64,000 nt of DNA, taken from assembly GCF_022669015.1 (NCBI RefSeq), contig NZ_JAKKSL010000005.1:357133-421132 (forward strand), given 5' to 3'. The notes beneath the pieces were generated by a model. That model was not told the DNA's origin. It saw only the letters and a program-made list of their open reading frames with translations, and did no database searches. A program made the position numbers and the translations under genes. Shown here in pieces: positions 29,264 through 37,469 of the stretch. Positions within the stretch are counted from its first letter, which is position 1. The number at the start of each line of letters is the position of its first letter. The stretch comes from Colwellia maritima. Its GTDB lineage: Bacteria > Pseudomonadota > Gammaproteobacteria > Enterobacterales > Alteromonadaceae.

Positions 29264-29300
29264 GGCATAATTTTTATTTTTATAAAAATTATGCCTTTTT
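29264..29300 (+). terminator. Rho-independent terminator
   Basis: GGCATAATTTTTAT and ATAAAAATTATGCC pair almost perfectly, followed by TTTTT. It is oriented for plus-strand transcription but also close to the end of the SMP-30 gene on the minus strand. Confidence 0.75.
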
Positions 29301-29316
29301 ATTTAGCCCTGAGGGA

Positions 29317-30348
29317 TTATTTGAGGGCTATACTCATTAAGGTGTCATGCGCTGTTAAATACAGTGTCTTTTCATCGGCAGATAAAGCGCAATTAGCAGT
29401 CAGTTTACCTGTTTTAATTTTGGCTAATACTTTCCCTTTAGGCGTAATTAACCACACACCACCGGGACCGGTTGCAAAAATAAGTCCGCTTGAATGAACA
29501 GCCATACCATCAGGCATGCCTTGCTCTCCTGCTACGCCTATATATTCGCTAGCGTCTATCAATACTCGTTTGTTACTTACTTTGCCGTTAGGCGATAGAT
29601 CATAAGCTAGCCAATGAGGAAACGATTGATCTGATACGGCGACATATAAGGTTTTTTCATCTGTTGATATGGCTATGCCATTAGGGTAGCTAACTTTGTC
29701 GTCAAGCAATTGTAAGTCACCATCTTGTGTTAAACGGTATACCCCTTGAAAATCCAGTTCTTTTCGTTTGTCATCCATTATGTCTTTTAAACCATAGGTC
29801 GGATCGGTAAAAAACAAGCTACCGTCAGAATGAAATGCTGCATCATTAGGGCTATTGAGGCGTTTACCATTAAAGTAACCCGCCAAGGTTTTATAATTGT
29901 CACGTGGTGATGAGGTAGGCGCATTCATTATTGCTATTCGCCTATCACCTTGTTGTAAAATGATTAAATTACCTTGTGAATCAAGTAATAACCCATTTGA
30001 ACCTTGAGTGTAGTCTCCTTGGTGTAACCCTGTTGCACCGGCATTTTCTAAATAAACACTAACGCCTTCAATAGGGTGATATTTCATGATCTTGTCATTA
30101 GGAATATCTGAAAAAATTAAATAACCTTCTTTTGCTAGCCATAATGGTCCTTCAGTCCAAGCAAAGTTAGCTGCTAACGTTTTAATAACTGATGATTTAT
30201 CTATAATCGCATTGGCTTCATGTGACATTATTTCAATTGAAGGTTCAACTGTGCTTACTGTTGAATGAGCGTCATTACTGTTGGCTGAATTTGACATGGC
30301 GCATGACGTTAGCGCGAGGGTCAATAATGCAAATGTTAATTTATACAT
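29317..30348 (-). CDS. SMP-30/gluconolactonase-family sugar lactonase, lipoprotein
   Basis: A six-bladed beta-propeller lactonase that opens sugar-acid lactones. I chose the start at 30348 (MYKLTFALLTLALTSC), which gives a lipoprotein signal with Cys near residue 16, so it acts in the periplasm. Family motifs are FAWTEGPLW (metal-binding Glu), RLNSPNDAAFHSDGSLFFTD and VSYPNGIAIS; the metal ligands Glu, Asn and Asp are all present. Its ATG overlaps the aldolase stop by eight bases (ATGTATAA), showing coupling. Frame intact, 343 residues. Confidence 0.9.
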   Translation of the reverse strand: MYKLTFALLTLALTSCAMSNSANSNDAHSTVSTVEPSIEIMSHEANAIIDKSSVIKTLAANFAWTEGPLWLAKEGYLIFSDIPNDKIMKYHPIEGVSVYLENAGATGLHQGDYTQGSNGLLLDSQGNLIILQQGDRRIAIMNAPTSSPRDNYKTLAGYFNGKRLNSPNDAAFHSDGSLFFTDPTYGLKDIMDDKRKELDFQGVYRLTQDGDLQLLDDKVSYPNGIAISTDEKTLYVAVSDQSFPHWLAYDLSPNGKVSNKRVLIDASEYIGVAGEQGMPDGMAVHSSGLIFATGPGGVWLITPKGKVLAKIKTGKLTANCALSADEKTLYLTAHDTLMSIALK

Positions 30349-31009
30349 GTTTAATACCTTTGTTTTTTGGTAGTTTTGCAAGGTAAGCTCGTACTAACGT
30401 GATTAAATCATTTTGTTGTGCCGGCGTTGTTACTGCGCTAGTTAAGTCGTTGCCAACGCCAACGCCTATTGCTCCTGCTGAAAACCAGTCTTGAATATTA
30501 TCCAAATTTACCCCACCAACAGGCATTAAAGGTGTGTCTGAAAAAGGCCCCTTAAGGCTATTAAAATAGTCTAATCCTAATGAGCCTGCCGGAAATACTT
30601 TAATTAAGTCAGCGTTATAGCTTATAGCTTGTGCTATATCGGTTGGTGTTAGTGCGCCCATTAGTACTGGAATACCCTTAGAATGCGCTAGTTGCACAAC
30701 GCTTTCATCAGTATTGGGGGTAACTAAAAATTGTGCGCCCGCTTCAATAGCCTTGTTCGCTCTTTCAGTATTGATTACGGTGCCTGCTCCCACGAGTATG
30801 TTGGGATAATTAGCACGAGTTTTGCTAATTTCTTCACAATAGCCAGGGGTGTTTGCTGTAATTTCTAAGGTGGTAACTCCTCCTTCAACCAAACATTTTA
30901 TTACGGGCTGTATTTCTGATTGTGATGCAAGTCGTATTATAGCAACTAATTGACTTTCAATGATTTTGCTAAGCGTGTTAGTGCGTTGTTTATCTAAAGT
31001 TTTGTCCAT
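30341..31009 (-). CDS. KDPG/KHG-type 2-keto-3-deoxy-6-phospho-sugar-acid aldolase
   Basis: A class I aldolase splitting KDPG or KDPGal into pyruvate and glyceraldehyde 3-phosphate. The 222 residues carry the general-acid Glu (E49 in TLEITANTPG), the Schiff-base Lys (K137 in DLIKVFPAGSLG) and the phosphate-binding PVGGVNLDNI. It is coupled to the lactonase gene downstream and lies 18 bases from the transporter gene. It would finish both the galactonate branch and the anhydrogalactose branch of this cluster once a kinase, not in the window, has phosphorylated the ketodeoxy acid. Confidence 0.94.
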   Translation of the reverse strand: MDKTLDKQRTNTLSKIIESQLVAIIRLASQSEIQPVIKCLVEGGVTTLEITANTPGYCEEISKTRANYPNILVGAGTVINTERANKAIEAGAQFLVTPNTDESVVQLAHSKGIPVLMGALTPTDIAQAISYNADLIKVFPAGSLGLDYFNSLKGPFSDTPLMPVGGVNLDNIQDWFSAGAIGVGVGNDLTSAVTTPAQQNDLITLVRAYLAKLPKNKGIKHV

Positions 31010-31026
31010 TTTTTTTACCTAAATTG

Positions 31027-32372
31027 TCATGTTAGTTTTGATTTGTTATATGCTTGAGTTGGTTTTTTTTCGGGTAATGGTTCATCAATCCGTTGTATTT
31101 TTCCAACAAGAAATAAGTAGGATAAGCAACCAATAGCAGCCAAACTCGCAATAAATATCAGGGCAGGTTTAAAGTCACCATCTTCAACTAGGAAACCAAT
31201 AATAATAGGTACAACAACGGCAGAAAGACCGCCAACCGAATTAAAGCAGCCGCCGACTAAACCCACCAAATGTTTTGGTGCAAGGAGTGAAACAAATACC
31301 CAGGCGATTGATGACAAACCATTACCAAAAAATGCAATAGATAGAAATGTGATAACCCAAAATGTATCGTCAGTATAATTTGCACCTACAATACAGGTTG
31401 TTAATAGTAACCCGATAATAATGGGCGCTTTACGAGCAAACTCTTTTGAAACACCTTTTCTAACTAAATAGTCTGAACTGAATCCAGAAATTAATACGCC
31501 AAAAAAGGCTGCTAAAAAGGGGACTGAGGCTAAAAATCCCGATTGAATAAAATCTAAACCTCTATACTCAACCAAATAAGTAGGAAACCAGGTAAGGAAG
31601 AACATTAATGTTCCGCCTAAACAAAATTGACCTATATAAATACCCCAGAGTTTTTTACTTGAAAATACGGAAATAAAGTCTGCACGAGTAAAATTACTTT
31701 TCTCTGGTTTATTTTCTTTGTCTTGTCCGGAGTAGTGTCAGCAAGTAGTGATAACTCTTGTTCATTAATGCTCGGATGTTCTTGAGGATCTCGATAAAAA
31801 ATATACCAAATAATGGCCCAAAAAATACCAATGATGCCTGAAATAATGAATAGTCCACGCCGACCAAAGTTATTTTGTATAATAGCTAAAAAGGGCATTA
31901 AAAATGCTAAGCCAATAAATTGCCCTGAGGTATATACGGCAATAGCAGATGCACGTTCATTTTCTGGAAACCAAGTGGTTATAATTTTGTTATTACAGGG
32001 GTAAGAGGGGGCTTCAAAAGCGCCAATAGCCATTCTGCAACCAATTAACGCTGCAAATGAACTTACCATGCCTTGCACTAAGGTAGCTAATGACCACATG
32101 ATTAATATGAAAGGATATAAAATGCGCGTTTTTACTAAGTCAACGGTTATCCCTCCCGGTATTTGCAGTATTGAATAGGTCCAACCAAAGGCTGAAAATA
32201 TTAACCCCATTTGAACAGACGTAAGGCTGAGCTCTTCAGTTAATGCCGCGGCAGCGACAGAAATATTGGTTCTGTCCATGTAGTTAATAACAACACTCAA
32301 AAAAATAAGTGTTAACATGTGAAACCGTTTTTTGGTTGGTTTCTCTTTAGCAATAAATTTGGTGTTTTCCAT
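31027..32372 (-). CDS. MFS transporter, ACS family (sugar-acid:H+ symporter; frame disrupted)
   Basis: A 12-helix permease like ExuT/DgoT for hexuronates or galactonate. I chose the start at 32372 (MENTKFIAKEKP, with GGAAAA upstream). The N-half carries NYMDRTNISVAAAALTEELS and SYPCNNKIITTWFPENERA, hallmark ACS blocks. The C-half begins WGIYIGQFCLGGTLMFFLTW. The halves are in different frames; the break is near 31720 in an A-rich stretch, where adding one A gives DKDKENKPEKS and restores the frame. The total of 1346 bases is one short of a multiple of three. So probably one intact gene with a homopolymer error. It sits between the dehydratase and aldolase genes. Confidence 0.88.
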
Positions 32373-32422
32373 ATTTTTTCCATTATTTATATATTGACAT
32401 TTATATCTATTTTTATAGCGAA

Positions 32423-33577
32423 TTACCAATTAGTGTACGAACCATCACTTTTGAATAAGCGCGGAGCTTCCCAGTATTTAAAAGTTAAATCTTTAATTTC
32501 GTCTTCATTAACATCTATACCTAAACCAGGAAGGTTTGAAACATTAAAAGCGTTGTTTATTACTTCAGGACGATTAACAAAGTAACGATCGTAGTCAGTT
32601 AAATCACCATCGTAAGGTGGTAGTTCAAGCCATGCCATGTTTGGAATTGCAGCGCAGTAATGAATTGAAGCGGCAGCACATATTGGGCTTAATGGGTTAT
32701 GAGGCATCATATCTATGTAATGTAACTCACATAGCGCAGCGATTTTCATTGATTCGGTAAAGCCTCCTGCATTGCATATATCAACACGACCAAAATTAGT
32801 TAACCCGGTCTCGGTATAAGGAGCAAAGTCCCATTTGTCGGTTAGTTCTTCACCTATCGCCAAAGGAATATCACACATTTTGCGAAGTGCTTGGTAAGCC
32901 GTAGGCGATTCATTTCTAATTGGTTCTTCAATAAAGTCAATTGTGCCAACAGGCATTCGCTGTATGAACGATACCGTTTCAGGAACCGACAATCTATGGT
33001 GGTAATCAATCCCTAATGTTATTTCAGGGCCAAGTGCTGCTCTTGCTTTAGTTAACCAGGTTGCTGCTTGATTAATTGATTTTCTTGGATCAAAGAGTTC
33101 AGGCTTTTCAGCATCCCCTAATTGTCCTGTTGTTGTTCTTATAACTTGCCAACCTTCATTTTTTAGTCGTAATACGTCATCAACTAATTCGGGACCCATT
33201 GGGGCTACTGTTGTAGCAAATAAAGGGATTCTGTCTCGTTGTTTTCCTCCGAGCAATTGATATACCGGAATGTTTAAACTCTTCGCCACTAAGTCATGTA
33301 AGGCAATGTCAACGGCTGCAATAGCGGCAGCTAATACGCGTCCGCCTTCAAAATATTGGCTGCGATATATCTCCTGCCAAAGCGCATTAATGTTTGTTGG
33401 GTTTTTACCTATCAAAAATTCTCTAAAATGTTCCACGGCTCCCATAACGGCTTTTTCACGACCTGATAACCCAGACTCTCCCCAACCATAAAAACCTTCA
33501 TCGGTTTCAACTTTTACTAAACACACGTTTCTAAAACCGGCCCAAAAACCATATGCTTTTATATTTGTAATTCTCAT
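32423..33577 (-). CDS. Enolase-superfamily sugar-acid dehydratase (galactonate dehydratase-like)
   Basis: A 384-residue mandelate-racemase-type enzyme that dehydrates an aldonic acid to a 2-keto-3-deoxy acid. The N-terminal capping domain has GFYGWGESGLSGREKAVMGA and the barrel supplies metal ligands in TLGIDYHHR (Asp), IDFIEEP (Glu) and AIGEELTDKW (Glu). MPHNPLSPICAAA gives the catalytic His region as in D-galactonate dehydratase. The Lys-x-Lys of other subgroups is absent. It is the first gene of the minus-strand arm: dehydratase, transporter, aldolase, lactonase. D-galactonate (from agar galactose) is a likely substrate; related acids are possible. Confidence 0.88.
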   Translation of the reverse strand: MRITNIKAYGFWAGFRNVCLVKVETDEGFYGWGESGLSGREKAVMGAVEHFREFLIGKNPTNINALWQEIYRSQYFEGGRVLAAAIAAVDIALHDLVAKSLNIPVYQLLGGKQRDRIPLFATTVAPMGPELVDDVLRLKNEGWQVIRTTTGQLGDAEKPELFDPRKSINQAATWLTKARAALGPEITLGIDYHHRLSVPETVSFIQRMPVGTIDFIEEPIRNESPTAYQALRKMCDIPLAIGEELTDKWDFAPYTETGLTNFGRVDICNAGGFTESMKIAALCELHYIDMMPHNPLSPICAAASIHYCAAIPNMAWLELPPYDGDLTDYDRYFVNRPEVINNAFNVSNLPGLGIDVNEDEIKDLTFKYWEAPRLFKSDGSYTNW

Positions 33578-34000
33578 GTAAATCCTCTGAAACTTAGATT
33601 TTTCGTGTGATTATCTAAGTATCTATATAATGTAAAATATAACTTGTGTGCTCAATATACATCAGATTGCACATAATTTGGTAGTGTTTAATGATTTATT
33701 TTTATATAATTAGTGTGCTTTAGTCTTATTGTTTATGTTTTATAGACGTTATGTTTATAAAAGTGAAAGCGGTGGTTTTCTAAGTGAATGTTAGAGGTGA
33801 ACTTTATCTTTATGTTATTAAAGAGTTTTTATTTTTTATTTTTTGTATTTCGATTTTAAAGATTTCTTTTTTTACTTAATAGATAATCGATTAAATTTAA
33901 TAAATAATTATTAACAAAATACTATTAATTTTAAATAGAGTACTAAATCATTACTTGACACTTATTTATCTATATTTATATTTGTATGTAAGGTTTATAT
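33578..34000. other. Divergent control region of the catabolic cluster
   Basis: About 420 very A+T-rich bases between the dehydratase operon (-) and the plus-strand arm. Promoters for both arms should lie here or just before 34512. I see no operator I can assign to the IclR protein. Confidence 0.5.
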
Positions 34001-34267
34001 ATGAATAGTGGCGATGTAAGACAATCAGCCATAACGAATAGCCGAGAAGATGGCTTGTCATCTTATCTTTATACTCAAGATATCAGTAAAATCATGCACT
34101 CCATTGCCAATATGCAAGTAGGTACTATTTTTGTAAACAAACAAATTATTGGTTACATACAAGGGTATCACTCAGGTCATAAACAAAGTGGTACTGGCGG
34201 TGAAGATGGTGTTTATGGTATTGAAAACTACTTACAAAAAAGAACAGTTTATTTAAACTATAATTAA
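34001..34267 (+). pseudogene. C-terminal remnant of an AldA-like aldehyde dehydrogenase
   Basis: Eighty-eight codons. From residue 17 they read [20 protein letters not shown], then [30 protein letters not shown] and [11 protein letters not shown]. This is the last 70 residues of an aldehyde dehydrogenase and aligns with the C-terminus of the complete enzyme at 37470-38934 ([18 protein letters not shown] ... [18 protein letters not shown]). Catalytic domains are missing. The differences show a second, older paralogue rather than a recent duplication. A hairpin follows. Confidence 0.85.
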
Positions 34268-34297
34268 TTTATCAATTGCCTAAAATAAAGTCTTGGT

Positions 34298-34341
34298 AAA
34301 GCTAACCTATCAATATAATTCAATATATATAGGTTAGCTTT
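34298..34341 (+). terminator. Hairpin after the aldehyde dehydrogenase remnant
   Basis: AAAGCTAACCTAT and ATAGGTTAGCTTT are perfect 13-bp arms with an A+T-rich loop. Likely the old terminator of the lost gene. Confidence 0.75.
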
Positions 34342-34511
34342 GATTAGATTAACCTGTTTAAATAATTCCAAAATTTAGTTAGCTAAAGTTTTTAAATTAT
34401 ATTTCTGTTTAATTGCACATAATATTAATACACCACTTTACAAATACTAGTCTCTAGTGTAAATTGTTAACAATAAACTGTTTAACATTGTCTTATTTGA
34501 TGGATATATTA

Positions 34512-35624
34512 ATGAATTCAACACCCAATAAAATAATAACAATAGAAATAGCGTACTATCAAGTACCATTAGAGGAAGTATTATCGGATGCTAAGCATGG
34601 CGATCATACTCACTTTGAACTAATTCTTTGTAAAATCGGCTGTGAAGATGGCACTGAAGGTGTTGGTTATACCTACACGGGCGGAAAAGGCGGTCGGGCT
34701 ATTTATTCTCTTTTAAATGATGAGTTTAAACCTTTGCTGTTGAATCAAGACGCTTCTCAAATTGAAAATATTTGGGACGAAATGGAGTGGCATTTACATT
34801 ATGTCGGTCGTGGTGGTTTAGTCAGTTTTGCGATGTCTGCAGTCGATATTGCCTTATGGGATGTGCGTTGTAAACGTTTAAATAAACCGCTTTGGCAAGT
34901 AGCAGGTGGTGCAAATAATACAACGGCATGTTATGCCGGCGGTATTGATTTAAATTTTTCGCAAGAAAAGTTATTAAACAATATTCAAGGTTATCTTGAT
35001 AACGGCTATAAGGCAGTGAAGATTAAAGTAGGTAAAGAAAATCACCGTGAAGATGTTGAACGGGTTGCTGCAGTTAGAGAGCTTATTGGCTCAGATGTTG
35101 TTTTTATGGTGGATGCAAACTATTCGTTATCGGTAGAGCAAGCCATTGTTTTTGGTAAAGCAATTGAACAATACAATATTACGTGGTTTGAAGAGCCCAC
35201 AATACCTGACGATTATTTAGGCTTCGCCAAAATTGCAGACAATATTAATATTCCACTCGCTATGGGCGAAAACTTACATACATTACATGAATTTGGCTAT
35301 GCAGTAGCACAAGCAAAATTAGGCTTCTTGCAACCTGATGCGTCAAATATTGGCGGTATTACTGGCTTTTTGAGAGTTGCAAAAATGGCAGAGGAAAATA
35401 ACTTACCGCTTTGTAGTCATGGTATGCATGAATTACATGTGTCTTTATTGGCCTCTCAAGCACATGCAGGTTATTTAGAAGTACATTCATTTCCAATCGA
35501 TCAATACACAAAACATCCTCTTCAATTAGATGAAAATGGCAGAGCTATTGCGCCAGATGTGGCAGGAACAGGCGTAGTTTTCGATGATGCGCTACTTGAT
35601 CAATATTTAATTAAACATTCTTAA
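34512..35624 (+). CDS. 3,6-anhydro-L-galactonate cycloisomerase-like enolase-superfamily enzyme
   Basis: It would open the anhydro ring of 3,6-anhydro-L-galactonate to give 2-keto-3-deoxy-L-galactonate. I chose the start at 34512. The sequence follows the Vibrio enzyme as I remember it: the early loop DAKHGDHTHFELI, GYTYTGGKGG, HYVGRGGLVSFAMSAVDIAL, FMVDANYSLSVEQA, TWFEEPTIPDDY, MGENLHTLHEFGYA, CSHGMHELHVSL and VHSFPIDQYTK. Metal ligands are D201, E227 and E253; K170/K172 (VKIKVG) and H303 are the expected acid-base residues. The 370-residue length fits. First gene of a four-gene plus-strand operon, 11 bases before the dehydrogenase. It marks use of agar-type (red-algal) sugars. Confidence 0.88.
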   Translation: MNSTPNKIITIEIAYYQVPLEEVLSDAKHGDHTHFELILCKIGCEDGTEGVGYTYTGGKGGRAIYSLLNDEFKPLLLNQDASQIENIWDEMEWHLHYVGRGGLVSFAMSAVDIALWDVRCKRLNKPLWQVAGGANNTTACYAGGIDLNFSQEKLLNNIQGYLDNGYKAVKIKVGKENHREDVERVAAVRELIGSDVVFMVDANYSLSVEQAIVFGKAIEQYNITWFEEPTIPDDYLGFAKIADNINIPLAMGENLHTLHEFGYAVAQAKLGFLQPDASNIGGITGFLRVAKMAEENNLPLCSHGMHELHVSLLASQAHAGYLEVHSFPIDQYTKHPLQLDENGRAIAPDVAGTGVVFDDALLDQYLIKHS

Positions 35625-35635
35625 GGGTAAAAAAA

Positions 35636-36655
35636 ATGGTCGCTGCTCGTTATATAGGTAATAAAGGTTTTGATTTAGTCGGCGAAGAACTGGCGCCTCA
35701 AGTCGGTGAAGTACGTTTAAACGTAGGATATGTAGGTATCTGTGGTACAGATATGCATATTTATCACGGTGTAATGGATCAACGTGTTTCTATTCCACAA
35801 ACGATAGGTCACGAAATTTCAGGTGTTGTGGCAGAAATTGGTGCGGATGTTACTGGTTTTACAGTGGGTGAAAAAGTTGTTGTTCGTCCTCTTGATTGGT
35901 GTGGTGATTGTCCTACGTGTAATGCAGGACACACGCATATTTGTCAAAATCTTAAATTTATGGGTATTGATACTCCCGGTGCTTTCCAGTCAAGCTCGAC
36001 AGTTAAAGCGCGTACCTTACATAAATTACCTGCCGGTGTTGATTTAAAACAAGGTGCGTTGGTTGAACCTTTATCAGTAGCTTGTCATGATGTACGTCGT
36101 TCACGTTTAGTTGCAGGCGAAAAAGTTGTTGTTTTAGGTGGTGGTCCCATTGGTCAATTAGTTGCGGCTGTTGCGAAAAGTGTTGGTGCAGAAGTATTAG
36201 TGTCTGAACCAAACGAATCTCGCCGCGCATTTGCTGACGAATTAGGTGTCAAATCAGTTAACCCTATCGAACAAGACCTAGCAGCTTACGTTGATGAATG
36301 GACGGAAACTAAAGGTGCTGATGTAGTATTTGAAGTTTCGGGCGTCAAGCCGCCAATCGATGCGATGACTCAAATAGCAGGACGTCGCGGACGTATTGTT
36401 ATGGTGGCGATTCATAGCACTAAACCTGAAATTGATCTATTCCAATTTTTCTGGAAAGAACTTGAGTTACTTGGTGCTCGTGTATACGAAGCAGAAGACT
36501 TTGATTGGGCGATTGAATTAATAGCTTCAGGTAAGATTGATCTTAAACCATTTATTAGTTCAGTAAGTCCATTGACTGACATTGGATCTGCATTCGCTAG
36601 CATGGATGGTAATCCTGAAGGAATGAAAGCACTTGTTGAATGTAACGCAGAGTAA
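35636..36655 (+). CDS. Zinc-dependent medium-chain dehydrogenase, probably of 2-keto-3-deoxy-L-galactonate (C5)
   Basis: A 339-residue MDR-family NAD(P)-dependent dehydrogenase. Catalytic zinc site: C in VGICGTDMHIYHG and HE in IGHEISG. The structural zinc loop has DWCGDCPTCNAGHTHIC. The coenzyme fold has VVVLGGGPIGQLVAAVAK. Position between the cycloisomerase and the KduD-like SDR fits the step oxidising 2-keto-3-deoxy-L-galactonate to the 2,5-diketo acid, as described for agar-degrading bacteria; this substrate is inferred from context. Threonine- or idonate-type dehydrogenases are the nearest general relatives. Frame intact. Confidence 0.85.
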   Translation: MVAARYIGNKGFDLVGEELAPQVGEVRLNVGYVGICGTDMHIYHGVMDQRVSIPQTIGHEISGVVAEIGADVTGFTVGEKVVVRPLDWCGDCPTCNAGHTHICQNLKFMGIDTPGAFQSSSTVKARTLHKLPAGVDLKQGALVEPLSVACHDVRRSRLVAGEKVVVLGGGPIGQLVAAVAKSVGAEVLVSEPNESRRAFADELGVKSVNPIEQDLAAYVDEWTETKGADVVFEVSGVKPPIDAMTQIAGRRGRIVMVAIHSTKPEIDLFQFFWKELELLGARVYEAEDFDWAIELIASGKIDLKPFISSVSPLTDIGSAFASMDGNPEGMKALVECNAE

Positions 36656-36692
36656 CGCATAATAGTTTGATATTAGAAACAAGGTTTTAAAA

Positions 36693-37465
36693 ATGAATAA
36701 GATGTTCGAAAAGTTTAGTTTGGAAGGCAAAGTAGCCTTAGTTACCGGTTGTAAACGTGGTATTGGTAAAGGTATCGCATTAGGGCTAGCAGAAGCGGGT
36801 GCTGACATTATTGGTGTTTCAGCATCGTTAGAACTTGAAGGCTCTGACGTTGAAAAAGAAGTAAAAGCCCTAGGTAAAAACTTCAAAGGTTACCAATGTG
36901 ATTTTGGTGACCGCGATGCTTTATATACTTTCATCAAAGCAGTAAAAGCGGATTTCCCTAAAATTGATATTTTAGTGAACAATGCCGGAACTATTTTGCG
37001 CGCGCACCGGTTGAGCACGGTGATGATATTTGGGATAAGGTAATTGATGTTAACTTGAACTCACAATTTATTCTTAGCCGCGAAATTGGTAAAGAAATGG
37101 TTAATCGTGGCGCAGGTAAAATCATCTTTACGGCTTCTTTATTAACATTCCAAGGTGGCATTACGGTTCCTGGTTATGCAGCAAGTAAAGGTGCTATTGG
37201 CCAGTTGGTTATGGCACTGTCTAACGAATGGGCCGGTAAAGGCGTAAACGTTAATGCCATTGCACCGGGTTATATAGATACAGATAACACGGAAGCACTT
37301 CGTGCAGATGCAGAGCGTAATGCGGCTATATTAGGTCGTATTCCACAAGGTCGTTGGGGTAATCCTGAAGACTTTAAAGGACCAAAAGTATTTTTAGCTT
37401 CTGAAGCTGCTAGTTATGTTAACGGCGCTATCTTATTGGTAGATGGCGGCCGGATGGGGAGATAA
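36693..37465 (+). CDS. KduD-like short-chain dehydrogenase (2-keto-3-deoxy-gluconate 5-dehydrogenase type; frame disrupted)
   Basis: A Rossmann-fold SDR expected to reduce the 2,5-diketo-3-deoxy acid to 2-keto-3-deoxy-D-gluconate. [12 protein letters not shown] binds the cofactor, [11 protein letters not shown] is the NNAG block, and [20 protein letters not shown] has the catalytic Ser, Tyr and Lys. The reading shifts at 37005-37010: CACC is read where CCAGC (Ala-Pro-Ala-Val-Glu) is expected, one base lost; 773 bases in all. At 37449-37453 the read GCCGG gives Arg where the family has Trp (DGGW; GCTGG expected). Both defects hit the same motif. It ends four bases before the aldehyde dehydrogenase gene. 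Confidence 0.88.
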
Positions 37466-37469
37466 TTCC

